Source: Haladaptatus pallidirubidus
GTDB lineage: Archaea; Halobacteriota; Halobacteria; Halobacteriales; Haladaptataceae
DNA length: 64,000 nucleotides
Assembly (NCBI RefSeq): GCF_020700235.1
Contig: NZ_CP085301.1
Span: forward strand, 2,914,001-2,978,000
Reading direction: 5' to 3'
Part shown: positions 33,215 through 41,999 of the stretch, piece after piece
Position numbering within the stretch: the stretch's first letter is position 1
How the letters are laid out: the number at the start of each line of letters is the position of its first letter
The notes under the pieces: generated by a model
Database searches by the model: none
What the model saw: the letters and a program-made list of their open reading frames with translations, nothing else
What the model was told of the DNA's origin: nothing
Position numbers and translations under genes: made by a program

Positions 33215-34589
33215 CCCGACAGCAAACAGTGCGACGAACGGCGCGACGGACAATCCGAACGACGCGGACGACACGCTCGTCCGCGTCGAAGGGCTGGAAA
33301 AGCACTTCCCGGTCGGAACTGGCCTCGTGAGCAGTTTTATGAAATCCGTCCGCGGCGAGGAACCGGACGCGGTTCACGCCATCGACGGCATCGACTTCGA
33401 CCTCCGCGAGGGCGAGACGTTCGGCATCGCGGGCGAGTCTGGCTGTGGGAAAACCACCACCGGGATGTGCTTGACGAAGCTGTACGACCCGACGGGCGGA
33501 AGCATCTACTACGACGGCGAGGATATCGCGGACAAGAGCGGTGCCGCCCTTTCGAACTTCCGGCAGAACGCACAGATGATATTCCAAGACCCGTTCGAGA
33601 GCCTGAATCCCCGGATGACGGTGTACGACACGGTGGTCGAACCGCTCCGCATTCACGACGTTCCGAACCAGCGCTCGCGGGTGCGGCGGGCGCTCGAATT
33701 CGCCGAACTCGAACCGGCGGAGGCGTACTTCGACCGCTATCCGCACGAACTGTCGGGCGGCCAGCGTCAACGCCTCGCCATCGCTCGGGCGTTGGTCATC
33801 GACCCGGATTTCATCGTCGCCGACGAGCCGGTGTCGATGCTGGACGTGAGCCTTCGAGCCGGCGTCCTCTCCCTGCTGGAACGGATGACCGACGAGTTCG
33901 GACTTTCCGTTGTTTACATCAGTCACGACTTATCTCTCCTGCGCCACATGTGCGACCGACTCGCCATCATGTACATGGGGAAAATCGTGGAACAGGGACC
34001 GACGGAAGAGATAATCACGAACCCGAAACATCCCTACACGCGGGCGCTCATCGACGCGGTTCCGGTTCCCGACCCGACGGCGGGTCGGGAACGGGTCGAA
34101 CTGGAGGGCGAAGTCGGGGATGCAGTCAACGTTCCGAGCGGGTGTCGGTTCCGGAAGCGGTGTCCGAAACTCATCCAGCCGTCGGAGTACGACTTCTCCA
34201 CCGACGAATGGACTGCCGTCAGAACCTTCATGCGGTCGGTTCAGTTGCGTAACATCGAAAGCCGCGACGAGTCGAATATTCGAGAAGAATTCTTCGCCGA
34301 TACCTCCCTCAACGGTGAAGCGGGCAATATCGTGGACGAGGTGATTTCGCTGGTTGCCTCGGGAGAATTCGATGAGGCTGACGACCTACTTACCGGTCGG
34401 TTCGAAGAGGAGAGCGTCTGTGCCAATGCACTGCCGCCGCTCCACGAACGAACGGACATAGAAGGCGAACGGGAAGTAGCCTGCCACCTCTACGAGAGCA
34501 CGGAGGGATACGACCCGTACGCCGAAATAGAGGAAACGAAGCCGGACGACCACGGTGCTGCGGCGGAGTCGTCCGCGGACGCCGACTGA
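33207..34589 (+). CDS. ABC transporter ATPase, DppF/OppF type, with C-terminal insertion
   Basis: 460 residues, longer than typical DppF (about 330). Walker A GESGCGKTTTGM (about 77), Q-loop MIFQDPFESLNP, signature LSGGQRQRLAIAR (about 181), Walker B FIVADEPVSMLD, SHDLSLLRHM. The oligo_HPY extension starts GCRFRKRCPKLI, then about 85 residues intervene (acidic, helical: AGNIVDEVISLVASGEFDEA) before the closing CANALPP...VACHLYES. This insertion is not in bacterial DppF but is seen in haloarchaeal relatives as I recall. Last gene of the dpp operon. Confidence 0.93.
   Translation: MTDPTANSATNGATDNPNDADDTLVRVEGLEKHFPVGTGLVSSFMKSVRGEEPDAVHAIDGIDFDLREGETFGIAGESGCGKTTTGMCLTKLYDPTGGSIYYDGEDIADKSGAALSNFRQNAQMIFQDPFESLNPRMTVYDTVVEPLRIHDVPNQRSRVRRALEFAELEPAEAYFDRYPHELSGGQRQRLAIARALVIDPDFIVADEPVSMLDVSLRAGVLSLLERMTDEFGLSVVYISHDLSLLRHMCDRLAIMYMGKIVEQGPTEEIITNPKHPYTRALIDAVPVPDPTAGRERVELEGEVGDAVNVPSGCRFRKRCPKLIQPSEYDFSTDEWTAVRTFMRSVQLRNIESRDESNIREEFFADTSLNGEAGNIVDEVISLVASGEFDEADDLLTGRFEEESVCANALPPLHERTDIEGEREVACHLYESTEGYDPYAEIEETKPDDHGAAAESSADAD
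34066..34091. repeat. Perfect inverted repeat in the DppF-type gene (11-bp arms)
   Basis: TTCCCGACCCG (34066-34076), loop ACGG, CGGGTCGGGAA (34081-34091). Encodes PVPDPTAGRER, at the boundary between the ATPase core and the C-terminal extension. Confidence 0.8.
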
Positions 34590-34694
34590 ACGGTTATATT
34601 CCCTTTTTTGGTGCTGGTATCGCGTTCGGCCGAAGAGTACAGTAGCATCGCTGTCGTGCCGAATAGGGTCGGAGACGTCCCCGACTGATGCAGT

Positions 34695-35246
34695 ATGTTC
34701 GGCAAAAATGACGTTCGGGTGATTCCTGATGGCGGGAACAACGGCGAAAGAGGGGCGGATGATGGTACCGAAGCCACCGGGAGTGGAGACACAGACTATA
34801 CTACGGGGGACGGCTATCGCTTTCGTCTCGGCGGCCTGTCGCTTGACCTTTCCGGCGTCGAAGCAGACATTGATGGACTGACGCTCGGCTTGGATGCGAT
34901 AGAACTCCGAATTCCCAAGACCGGCAAATCGAACGCCGATGGACCCAGCTCTCAGCTCCGAGGCGTACAAAAATTGACCCCGAGAAACGACCGCTCCGGA
35001 GGTTTCGGAGCGCGGGTGGGCGCGTTCGTCGGTCGTGTCGTTGGCGGTCTGGTCAAACGCTTTGCCGATTACGGACTTCGACTGTTGTTGAACGAAATTC
35101 GTTCCCATCTGAGCAAATTCGAGCGGGAAGACGAATCGACGACAGAACCGAGCGCAGAGGATGAATTCGGTGGAGCGACGACCGATTCGAAGAGTTCAGT
35201 GGAAGACCTGATAGAGCAATTGGAACGGGCGATGGAAGACGAGTAA
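34695..35246 (+). CDS. Hypothetical protein, 183 aa
   Basis: The N-terminus is Gly/Asp-rich and disordered; then GYRFRLGGLSLDLSGVEADIDG gives short beta repeats, RSGGFGARVGAFVGRVVGGLVKRFADYGL an amphipathic helix, and the C-terminus is a highly acidic, Ser/Glu-rich helix (SVEDLIEQLERAMEDE). No signal peptide or firm membrane segment. I do not recognise it. It lies about 100 bp after the dpp operon in the same direction; a TATA-like GGTTATATTCCC (34590-34602) suggests its own promoter or read-through. Confidence 0.6.
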   Translation: MFGKNDVRVIPDGGNNGERGADDGTEATGSGDTDYTTGDGYRFRLGGLSLDLSGVEADIDGLTLGLDAIELRIPKTGKSNADGPSSQLRGVQKLTPRNDRSGGFGARVGAFVGRVVGGLVKRFADYGLRLLLNEIRSHLSKFEREDESTTEPSAEDEFGGATTDSKSSVEDLIEQLERAMEDE

Positions 35247-35284
35247 TCCGGGTGTGGTAATTCCTGACGACTCCCGTCAATCGG

Positions 35285-35524
35285 CTACCCTTGTCGCTTT
35301 CGCCGGTTTTCTCCGGCCTCGGATTCCAGTCGCTCGGCGCGAATTTCGTCCTTCCGCTTTCGTCGCCACTCCCAGATTCCGGCGACGATGACGAGCACTC
35401 CGCCTGCCGCGCCGCGAAACGGTTGGCCCGTGAGCGAGAATGCGACGAAAACGACGACTGCGAAGAGGATCGAAACGCCGAGCGTAATTTTCGCCCACCC
35501 GCGCTGTGGCCCTCGAAGACGCAT
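35285..35524 (-). CDS. Small two-helix membrane protein, 79 aa
   Basis: A basic N-terminus (MRLRGPQRGWAK) is followed by two hydrophobic helices (ITLGVSILFAVVVFVAFSL and AAGGVLVIVAGIWEW) separated by a short GQPFRG turn, and a strongly charged cytosolic tail rich in Arg, Lys and Glu. Fold and length suit a small haloarchaeal membrane protein of unknown function. It sits alone between convergent and same-strand neighbours. Confidence 0.65.
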   Translation of the reverse strand: MRLRGPQRGWAKITLGVSILFAVVVFVAFSLTGQPFRGAAGGVLVIVAGIWEWRRKRKDEIRAERLESEAGENRRKRQG

Positions 35525-35593
35525 GTTCGGTGGTTGGAGAGCAGGGACGTGAACGTTACGGGAACCTGTGTCGATTGCTGGTAAATTCAGGCT

Positions 35594-36670
35594 TCAGCGC
35601 GGTCTGCGAATCTCGTCCCGACTCGGGAACTCTCGGCTCAATGCCGACAACAGTACGTCAGCAGTTTCCTCCGCGTCCGCCATCGAGAGCGTTTCGACCG
35701 GCGAGTGGGAGTATCGACAGGGAACCGCGATTGCCCCGGCGTGACGGCCGCCGCGAACCTGCTGGAGTTCGGTCGCGTCGGTCGAACCGGTCAGCATCAG
35801 GTCGTGTTGAATTTCCACGTCCGCCGCTTTTGCGGCCTCCTGTAGCCACGTTCTCGTCTGTCGGTCAACGATGATGCCGCCGAAGAGGTATTCCGACGTA
35901 CCGTCGGCGAATTCCACGACCGGGCCGCCGTCCACGGTCGCTTTCGCGCCGTCGGTTCTCCCGGCGGGGTAGTCGTCCACCGGGAAAATTTCGAGGGCGA
36001 TGCCGACATCGGGGTCGAGGTTGTATCCCGCCGCGCGCGCGCCGCGGAGTCCGACTTCCTCCTGGACGGTGGCGACGTAGTGAACCGTCGCGTCAACGTC
36101 CTCCTCGCGGGCGAGTGCGAGGAGGATTGCCAGTGCGATTCGGTCGTCGAGCGCTCGTCCCGCGATTCTGTCGTTTCCGAGTCGGGTGACGCCGCAATCC
36201 CACGTCGCGTAGTCGCCGGGTTCGACGCCGAGTTCGATCGCGTCTTCGGGCGAGGTTGCCCCGATGTCGATGCGAAGGTTTTCCGGCAGCGATTCCTTTT
36301 CTTTGTCACTCATGTAGTGGCGACAGCGCGGGCCGATGACGCCAGGAACGTCGTCGGGTCCGACCCGAACTCGTTGGCCGGATAGATTACCCTTGTAGTG
36401 ACCGCCCACCATTCGGAACGTGAGAAAACCGTTTTCGTCCACCCGGTCGATGAGGAATCCCAGCTCGTCGGTGTGAGCCGCGAGCATGATTTCGAAGTCG
36501 CTGTCCTCGCTTCCTTCGCTCGTCGCCGTGACGTTGCCCATCGCGTCGAACGAAACGCGGTCTACGTGCGGTTCTATCAGTTCAGCAAACCGGTCGGCGA
36601 CGGCGTACTCGTTTCCGGATGCGCCGGGCGTCTCGACCAGCGCTTCGAGGTCTTCGAACGAAACGTCCAT
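35594..36670 (-). CDS. M42-family metal-dependent aminopeptidase (glutamyl aminopeptidase/endoglucanase family)
   Basis: 358 residues. The PSGNE-like start (TPGASGNEYAVADRF) and the ligands are visible: LAAHTDELGF (His), GRALDDRIAL (bridging Asp), VQEEVGLRGA (catalytic Glu, metal Glu), ALEIFPVDDYPAG (Glu/Asp) and RYSHSPVETL (His). These enzymes form a tetrahedral dodecamer that trims N-terminal residues off peptides in the cytosol. With the M28 peptidase, the Tld protein and the Dpp transporter in the same 12 kb it suggests a peptide-utilisation neighbourhood. Confidence 0.92.
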   Translation of the reverse strand: MDVSFEDLEALVETPGASGNEYAVADRFAELIEPHVDRVSFDAMGNVTATSEGSEDSDFEIMLAAHTDELGFLIDRVDENGFLTFRMVGGHYKGNLSGQRVRVGPDDVPGVIGPRCRHYMSDKEKESLPENLRIDIGATSPEDAIELGVEPGDYATWDCGVTRLGNDRIAGRALDDRIALAILLALAREEDVDATVHYVATVQEEVGLRGARAAGYNLDPDVGIALEIFPVDDYPAGRTDGAKATVDGGPVVEFADGTSEYLFGGIIVDRQTRTWLQEAAKAADVEIQHDLMLTGSTDATELQQVRGGRHAGAIAVPCRYSHSPVETLSMADAEETADVLLSALSREFPSRDEIRRPR

Positions 36671-36769
36671 GCGTGAATCGCGGACGAATAGGGGTTAATC
36701 GTTCGGGTCGATGCAATCCGGTCGCTACCGAATCGCTGCGAAAAAGAATACGAAATGTGAGAGGAGTAT

Positions 36770-37006
36770 CTATTCTGCGCCGAAACCGAGTTCGGAAAGC
36801 GTGTCCTCCGAGACGCCAATATCGAGCATTCGTCGGCGGAAATCCCGGCGCTCCGTTTTCGATAGGTCAATCGCCGTTTCACCCTCGTCGCGGCCGTTGC
36901 CCGAACGACGACCGCACTGTGCCGTCTCGTACGCATCGCGGATGAGTTCGGCTTCTAGTTTGGGGATCGATTGGGGAATCTCAGGAGATTTTCTGATTCC
37001 AGACAT
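36770..37006 (-). CDS. Hypothetical small protein, 78 aa
   Basis: MSGIRKSPEIPQSIPKLEAE, then an amphipathic helix (LIRDAYETAQCGR) and an acidic C-terminal part with TERRDFRRRMLDIGVSEDTLSELGF. No membrane segment. Unrecognised, but the acidic composition and codon use fit the neighbours. A promoter-like AT-rich tract lies upstream at 37030-37060. Confidence 0.55.
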   Translation of the reverse strand: MSGIRKSPEIPQSIPKLEAELIRDAYETAQCGRRSGNGRDEGETAIDLSKTERRDFRRRMLDIGVSEDTLSELGFGAE

Positions 37007-37200
37007 CGTTTCCCGCCACTCACAGGAGGGTGTTAAAGTTATTTCAAGCTAACATATTTGTCTTTTTCCTGTTGTACAGTTCTCTTTCGTGATATGTGCG
37101 ACTTTGTAAGGGTTGTCCCGTTTCCTGTGACAAATTAGGTCACACAGACGTTGATATAGCGGTGAGTCGATTCCGAACCTAAACGCAGTCTCCGTGTTCG

Positions 37201-38151
37201 TCATTGCGTTTCCGCTGATTCGGGAGTTCGCCGGACGCGTCCGATAGCTGTTTTTACGGCCTCGAAATTCAACAGGAGGAAGCCGACGAAAATAACCAAA
37301 TAGCCGAAAAGCGCCTCGGGCGGCAGTCGCTCGCTCAGTACGAGCCACCCGGTAACCGATGCGACGACAGGGATGAGATACTGAACGAAACTGGCTCGAA
37401 CAGCGCCGACGTCCTCAATGAGCATGAAGTACGTACTATATCCGACCGCGGTCATGAACACACCGACGTACAGGAGGATGATGAGAGCGGTCAGCGTCGG
37501 TTCGACTGACGCGATGGATTCGCCGACACCGACGCTCACGACGTGCATCGCAGGGGCGGCGACGACCATCGACCACGCGGTCACCGCTAGCTCTCCGAGT
37601 TCGTGGTTCGACCAGCGAATGAGAACCCCCCCGATGGCGAGGGTCACGACGCCGAGGAGGACGTACTCCTCCCCCAGCAAATTTCCGGAGACGAAGTGAC
37701 TGGGATTCGGTTGGACGACGATGCCGACGCCGACCAGCGCGACGAGAACGCCGAGCAGACCGAGCAGGGAGAGTCGTTCGTCCGCGAGGAGGAACGACGC
37801 GAGCGCAATCGTCAACACCGGGTCTAAACTGTAAATTATCGCCGCCACGCCGCTGGTCGTTCCCTGTAATCCGATGAAGAGGAACGCCAGGCTGCCGAAG
37901 GTGAAGAACACGCCGCCCGCCAATATCGCGATTACGTCTTGTCGAGTACGGGGCCGCCAGTCGCCCGTCCGCAGGATCACGTAGGCCAGCAGTAACATCG
38001 CCGCGATATCGATTCTAAACGCCGCAAACAGCAGCGGCGGAATGTACGATAGTCCGACCTTCATGGCGACGAAACCGAGTCCGATTAACACTGCGGTTAC
38101 TAAAAAGAGCAATCGCGCGCGGTTTAGCGTCGCTGTTCGTTCCCCACCCAT
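37201..38151 (-). CDS. EamA/DMT-family transporter
   Basis: About 316 residues from ATG 38151 (an upstream ATG at 38166 is possible). Ten hydrophobic helices form two EamA repeats: the first begins FLVTAVLIGLGFVAMKVGL, the second EEYVLLGVVTLAIGGVLIRW. GERTATLNRAR at the start is the usual basic cytosolic lead. The C-terminus is cytosolic and basic. The family exports or imports amino acids, sugars or other metabolites; the substrate cannot be told. Confidence 0.9.
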   Translation of the reverse strand: MGGERTATLNRARLLFLVTAVLIGLGFVAMKVGLSYIPPLLFAAFRIDIAAMLLLAYVILRTGDWRPRTRQDVIAILAGGVFFTFGSLAFLFIGLQGTTSGVAAIIYSLDPVLTIALASFLLADERLSLLGLLGVLVALVGVGIVVQPNPSHFVSGNLLGEEYVLLGVVTLAIGGVLIRWSNHELGELAVTAWSMVVAAPAMHVVSVGVGESIASVEPTLTALIILLYVGVFMTAVGYSTYFMLIEDVGAVRASFVQYLIPVVASVTGWLVLSERLPPEALFGYLVIFVGFLLLNFEAVKTAIGRVRRTPESAETQ

Positions 38152-38300
38152 GGTCAATGGTAACACGCTATCCGTCCTAACCGTTGTGGTGCGACCTGTA
38201 AGTCGTGAATACGATATCTCCGTGACTGGCGTCAGAGAACTCGGAAGCGCATGTGAATCCGATCACCCGAGAAAATCGCTGCCGACCGTTTGTATCCCGG

Positions 38301-38480
38301 CTATCGCCACTCTTCCAGCATCAGGGCATCCGGCAAGTCTACCGCAAGCCACACGTCGTCCTGTGTAATGTCCGCGATAATAGCCCGGTCGGGACATCGC
38401 TCGTCAGGCGTTTCGTCGATTGCGAAGACGACTTCCCGCTTGTCGTCGCCGGTTCGTTCGTCGAGTGCTGAGTTTGTCAT
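38301..38480 (-). CDS. 59-residue DUF7556-like protein
   Basis: MTNSALDERTGDDKREVVFA, then AIDETPDERCPDRAIIADITQ and DDVWLAVDLPDALMLEEWR. The pattern '(V/I)xAID... (A/I)IADI..D.(A/V)WL(S/A)V ... LxxWR' is that of a small haloarchaeal family, DUF7556 as I recall. High third-position GC and no in-frame breaks support coding. Function unknown. Too short for normal ORF cut-offs. Confidence 0.65.
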   Translation of the reverse strand: MTNSALDERTGDDKREVVFAIDETPDERCPDRAIIADITQDDVWLAVDLPDALMLEEWR

Positions 38481-38584
38481 AGCGTCAGTTGCCGTTGGTT
38501 CCGCCGGGATGTTCGTCCGGTCGTTTCAGATTCGGATTTGGATGGGAGTGTAAAACCGGTTGTGCCCGACAGTGCAAGCACGCA

Positions 38585-38785
38585 TTATTCGAAATCGTCC
38601 GGGTCGAACCGGTATTCGGTGTCGTGAGGCGTCGGAACTGGCCGTCTGACCGAAAAGTCGGCCATGAACATCCTGATGACGACGAGAATTCCGATGGCGG
38701 TTGGAAGTACCGAAAAAAACGGTACTGTTGCCCCGAGCCAACGAACGGTTTCCCAAAACGGTGACAGTGTGAGTATCATTCCCAT
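38585..38785 (-). CDS. Small membrane protein, 66 aa
   Basis: Two hydrophobic stretches (ILTLSPFWETVRWLGATVPFF and VLPTAIGILVVIRMFM) followed by a polar tail rich in Arg and Asp (VRRPVPTPHDTEYRFDPDDFE). No known family. It lies between the DUF7556-like gene and the KaiC-like gene, all on the minus strand; an AT-rich tract with a possible TATA precedes it. Confidence 0.55.
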   Translation of the reverse strand: MGMILTLSPFWETVRWLGATVPFFSVLPTAIGILVVIRMFMADFSVRRPVPTPHDTEYRFDPDDFE

Positions 38786-38901
38786 GCTCCGGTTGGATGA
38801 GAGCTGACACTGGTAACATATAACAATGCCGGTTGCAGTTCGCAGCTCTTTCCTTTTTCTGTATATTTTTCGGCGCTCAGCGCGTCTACTCCCTATGTGA
38901 T

Positions 38902-40332
38902 TTATTCGGACTCACCGCCGATTTGGGGCATTCCCGTGAGCATTCCTCGGAGGTTATTCATCGGCTTTCCGACCTTGATTCCGTTTTCCGTAATGCTAAA
39001 CTTCCGAAGGAAGCGTTCGTAGTCGCTGGTTCGTTTTTTGAGGACGCCGATTGCCTTGCGCAGTTCGCCTTCTAGTTCGAGGTGTTGGAGGATGATGATG
39101 TTGTCCGCGAGATAACTGATTCCCTCACCGGTCGCCTTGACTTGTCCAGTCATCGAATCGTGTTCGGTGATGAGAATAACAGTCACGCCCATGTTTTTGA
39201 GATATCGACAGAGTGCTTGCATCGTCTCAACGAGGTTCAGTCGGTCGTCGCGGATCGAGACGTTGTACCCCTCGATACCATCTATCATCACGATATCCGT
39301 TTCGTGGGCTTCGACTTCGCGCCGAACCATGTTCGCAAATTCGACCGAAGATCGCTTGACGGGTTCTATCTCCACTAGTTGGAGCGAATCGGATTCGACC
39401 ATTTGTTTCACCGGAACGTTGATGGACTCGCTGCGTTCGCGGAACGTTTCGATCGATTCTTCGAACATGTAGATGACCGAGCGTTCGCCCCGACCCGCGG
39501 CCTCTTTCATGAACTGCGTTCCGAACGTCGTTTTCCCGACGCCGGTTGCCCCGCTGATTACGGTCGTAGTTCCGCGCTCGATACCTCCGTTGAGCAGCTG
39601 GTCCACTTGCGGAATGCCCGAAGAGAGACTTTCGGGCTGGAAGTCCCGTTCGTGCACTTCGGGGTCGAGTGCGGGGAAGACTGCGATGCCATCGTCGGAG
39701 ATACGCATCCCGTGTGACCCTTCTCGGGCGTTTTTCGGTGCTTTCGGAACGGTGAGGGTTCGAGCGCGCTCGTTTCGACGAAGTTCGAGTCGCCCGTCGT
39801 CGACGAACGACAGTTCCTCATCGTATCGGTCGGTACGACACGCGAACACGACCGTCGCGCCGCGCTCTTTGAGGTGTCGCGCTAAACCGACGACTTCCTC
39901 CCGATACCGCTCGGAATTCGAAAAGCGGTGACGAAGCCTCGTCACCGGATCGACGACGACGCGGTCTGGGTCAAGCGAAGAAATACGTTCGGCGATGCGG
40001 CCGACGAGTTCGGCGTCTGAAACGTTCGTAGCGAACGTTTCACGCGGCTCGTCGACGGGTTGCGTTTCGGCACGCGCGTCCAGAAACGAGATGTCCTCGG
40101 TATCGATACCGACCGAGTCGGCTTTCTCTCGGAGTTCGTCCAGTGTTTGAGAGCAGTGAACGAACAGGGACGTTTCGTCTCGTTCGACGCCTGCTTCGAG
40201 AAATCGAAGTCCGATGAGCGTCTTTCCCGCACCGGCGTCGCCGCGAAGGACGTACGACCGTTCTGCGGTGAGTCCACCGTTCAAAACGGTGTCGAGACCG
40301 CGAATTCCAGTCGATAGTTGTTCGGCAGACAT
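38902..40332 (-). CDS. Double RecA-domain KaiC-like ATPase
   Basis: 476 residues with two KaiC/RecA modules. Domain 1 (about 1-230): Walker A GDAGAGKT at 31-38, a Walker B RVVVDPV. Domain 2 (about 235-476): Walker A GATGVGKT (about 263), MFEESIETF with the catalytic Glu pair, Walker B DIVMIDGI. In domain 1 the position of the Glu pair reads FVHCSQTLDEL, so it lacks those acids and may only bind ATP. Such two-domain proteins are common in haloarchaea near signalling genes; they are thought to act as regulatory ATPases, not clocks. Partner genes are not evident. Confidence 0.85.
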   Translation of the reverse strand: MSAEQLSTGIRGLDTVLNGGLTAERSYVLRGDAGAGKTLIGLRFLEAGVERDETSLFVHCSQTLDELREKADSVGIDTEDISFLDARAETQPVDEPRETFATNVSDAELVGRIAERISSLDPDRVVVDPVTRLRHRFSNSERYREEVVGLARHLKERGATVVFACRTDRYDEELSFVDDGRLELRRNERARTLTVPKAPKNAREGSHGMRISDDGIAVFPALDPEVHERDFQPESLSSGIPQVDQLLNGGIERGTTTVISGATGVGKTTFGTQFMKEAAGRGERSVIYMFEESIETFRERSESINVPVKQMVESDSLQLVEIEPVKRSSVEFANMVRREVEAHETDIVMIDGIEGYNVSIRDDRLNLVETMQALCRYLKNMGVTVILITEHDSMTGQVKATGEGISYLADNIIILQHLELEGELRKAIGVLKKRTSDYERFLRKFSITENGIKVGKPMNNLRGMLTGMPQIGGESE

Positions 40333-40446
40333 TGGTATAATCGCAGATCGCTGCCGTAAAATTGTTGTGGATAGTTCAGATACTCGTCACCCATCTGTCA
40401 ACAATACGAATATTTTAGCGCGCGGAAACCGCCGGGGGTGAACCGC

Positions 40447-40833
40447 TCAGTCGAGCGGTTCGAACACCGGGGCGGGCATCCCCTCGATTTCGATTGTTCC
40501 GGTGAACTCCACGCCGTCGCCGATTTCGACGCCCCCTTCCATACGCCCGAGGAGGTTCGCATCACCCAAATCGACGATTGCGACCTGGTAGGGGCCTTCG
40601 ACTCCCACCGGGGGAACCGTAATCGTGGTTTCGCTGCGAACCTCGCCCGTTTGAGGAAGGTCGCGACGGTCAAACACTCGACCGCCACACTCGCCGCACG
40701 CGCGTTTCGGCGTGGCGGTGACGTGACCGCACGAGGAACACTCGAGGCCGACGAGATTACCCGCTTCGAGGTGTTCTCGCCAATCCGCGTAGGTCATGCT
40801 GATTTCCGCACCGACTCCGTCGTCCGAACTCAT
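40447..40833 (-). CDS. DUF35 zinc-ribbon/OB-fold acyl-CoA-associated protein
   Basis: 128 residues with a rubredoxin-like zinc ribbon (LECSSCGHVTATPKRACGEC) followed by an OB-fold (VRSETTITVPPVGVEGPYQVAIVDLG). This family works with thiolases: in archaea it links acetyl-CoA acetyltransferase with HMG-CoA synthase so that acetoacetyl-CoA is channelled. Its start overlaps the stop of the thiolase by 4 bp (ATGA), so the two are translated together and probably form a complex. Confidence 0.9.
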   Translation of the reverse strand: MSSDDGVGAEISMTYADWREHLEAGNLVGLECSSCGHVTATPKRACGECGGRVFDRRDLPQTGEVRSETTITVPPVGVEGPYQVAIVDLGDANLLGRMEGGVEIGDGVEFTGTIEIEGMPAPVFEPLD

Positions 40834-41999
40834 GCTCGTTCCTCCATGACGGTGACGACGGTCGTTCCGGCGTCGCCGCCGAGGTTGTGCGCGATACCCG
40901 TCATCGCGTCCTCCACTTGGCGCTCGTCGGCGGTTCCGCGGAGTTGCTCCGTCAATTCCACGATTTGTGCGGTTCCGGTCGCGCCGATTGGGTGTCCCTT
41001 GGATTTGAGACCCCCGCTCGGATTCACGGGCAGTTCTCCGCCGATGTAGGTTCGGCCGTCCGCGGTAGCCTGTCCGCCTGCACCGTCTTCGAACAGCCCG
41101 AGCGCTTCGATTGCCAGAATCTCCGCGCCCGTGAAACAGTCGTGGACTTCGGCGAAATCGACATCTTCTGCTCGGATTTCGGCCTGGTCGTACGCTTCCC
41201 GTGCGGCATCACGGGCGGACTGTGTCGCGGAGAGTGACGCTTTGTCTGCCAGTGGAACCGCGTCGGTGCGGTGGCCGACGCCGGTAACATCGACCGGCTC
41301 GCCCGAGAAGTTCTCCGCGAAGTCGGCCGAGACGACGACCACCGCGGACGCGCCGTCCGAGAACGGACAACAGTCCATCAGATGAAACGGATCCGCGACG
41401 ATAGGACTGTCGAGAACCGACCCTACGGAGGTGTCGCGGCCGAAATGCGCGTTCGGGTTGAACTGCCCGTGGTGGTGGTTTTTCACGGCGACCTCGGCGA
41501 GTTGCGCCTCGGTCGTGCCGTACTCGTGCATGTGGCGCTTGGTGAGTAGCGCGAACACGCCGGGGAAGGTCAGTCCCGTGGGTTGCTCGTACTGTCGATG
41601 AGCCGCGCTCGCGAAGATTTTCGTCATCTCGCCGGTTCCGAGTCCGGTTTCGGGCGTACAGCGTTCCGCGCCACCGACCAAGGCGACGTCGTGAACGCCC
41701 GCTTCGACGGCCTGCACCGCGTGCTTGAACGCGTTCGAGGAGGTTGCACAGGCGTCTTCGAATCGCTGACAGGGGATTCCTTGCAGGCCGATGTGGGTCG
41801 CCAGTTTCGGCGCGAGGTGGGTGTCGGATTCGGCCTGGCCGCCCAGCGCGTTGCCGAAATAGAAGGCGTCGATTTCGTCGAGCGAGACGCCAGCGTCGTC
41901 TATCGACAGGAAGGCGGCGTCCGCGAACAGTTCCTCTATCGGTTGGTCGTGGGGACCGAAATCCGTCATTCCCGCCCCGACGACGACAGCTCGTGGCAC
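40830..41999 (-). CDS. Thiolase (acetyl-CoA acetyltransferase family)
   Basis: 389 residues. The nucleophilic Cys lies in EDACATSSNAF (about 85), and the second part has HDCFT and NPSGGLKSKGHPIGATG with the general-base His. It condenses or cleaves acyl-CoA with CoA. Together with the DUF35 gene it could serve either the first step of mevalonate synthesis or beta-oxidation; haloarchaea have several copies, so the pathway is open. It heads the two-gene operon; the 445-bp interval upstream has no gene. Confidence 0.9.
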   Translation of the reverse strand: MPRAVVVGAGMTDFGPHDQPIEELFADAAFLSIDDAGVSLDEIDAFYFGNALGGQAESDTHLAPKLATHIGLQGIPCQRFEDACATSSNAFKHAVQAVEAGVHDVALVGGAERCTPETGLGTGEMTKIFASAAHRQYEQPTGLTFPGVFALLTKRHMHEYGTTEAQLAEVAVKNHHHGQFNPNAHFGRDTSVGSVLDSPIVADPFHLMDCCPFSDGASAVVVVSADFAENFSGEPVDVTGVGHRTDAVPLADKASLSATQSARDAAREAYDQAEIRAEDVDFAEVHDCFTGAEILAIEALGLFEDGAGGQATADGRTYIGGELPVNPSGGLKSKGHPIGATGTAQIVELTEQLRGTADERQVEDAMTGIAHNLGGDAGTTVVTVMEERA

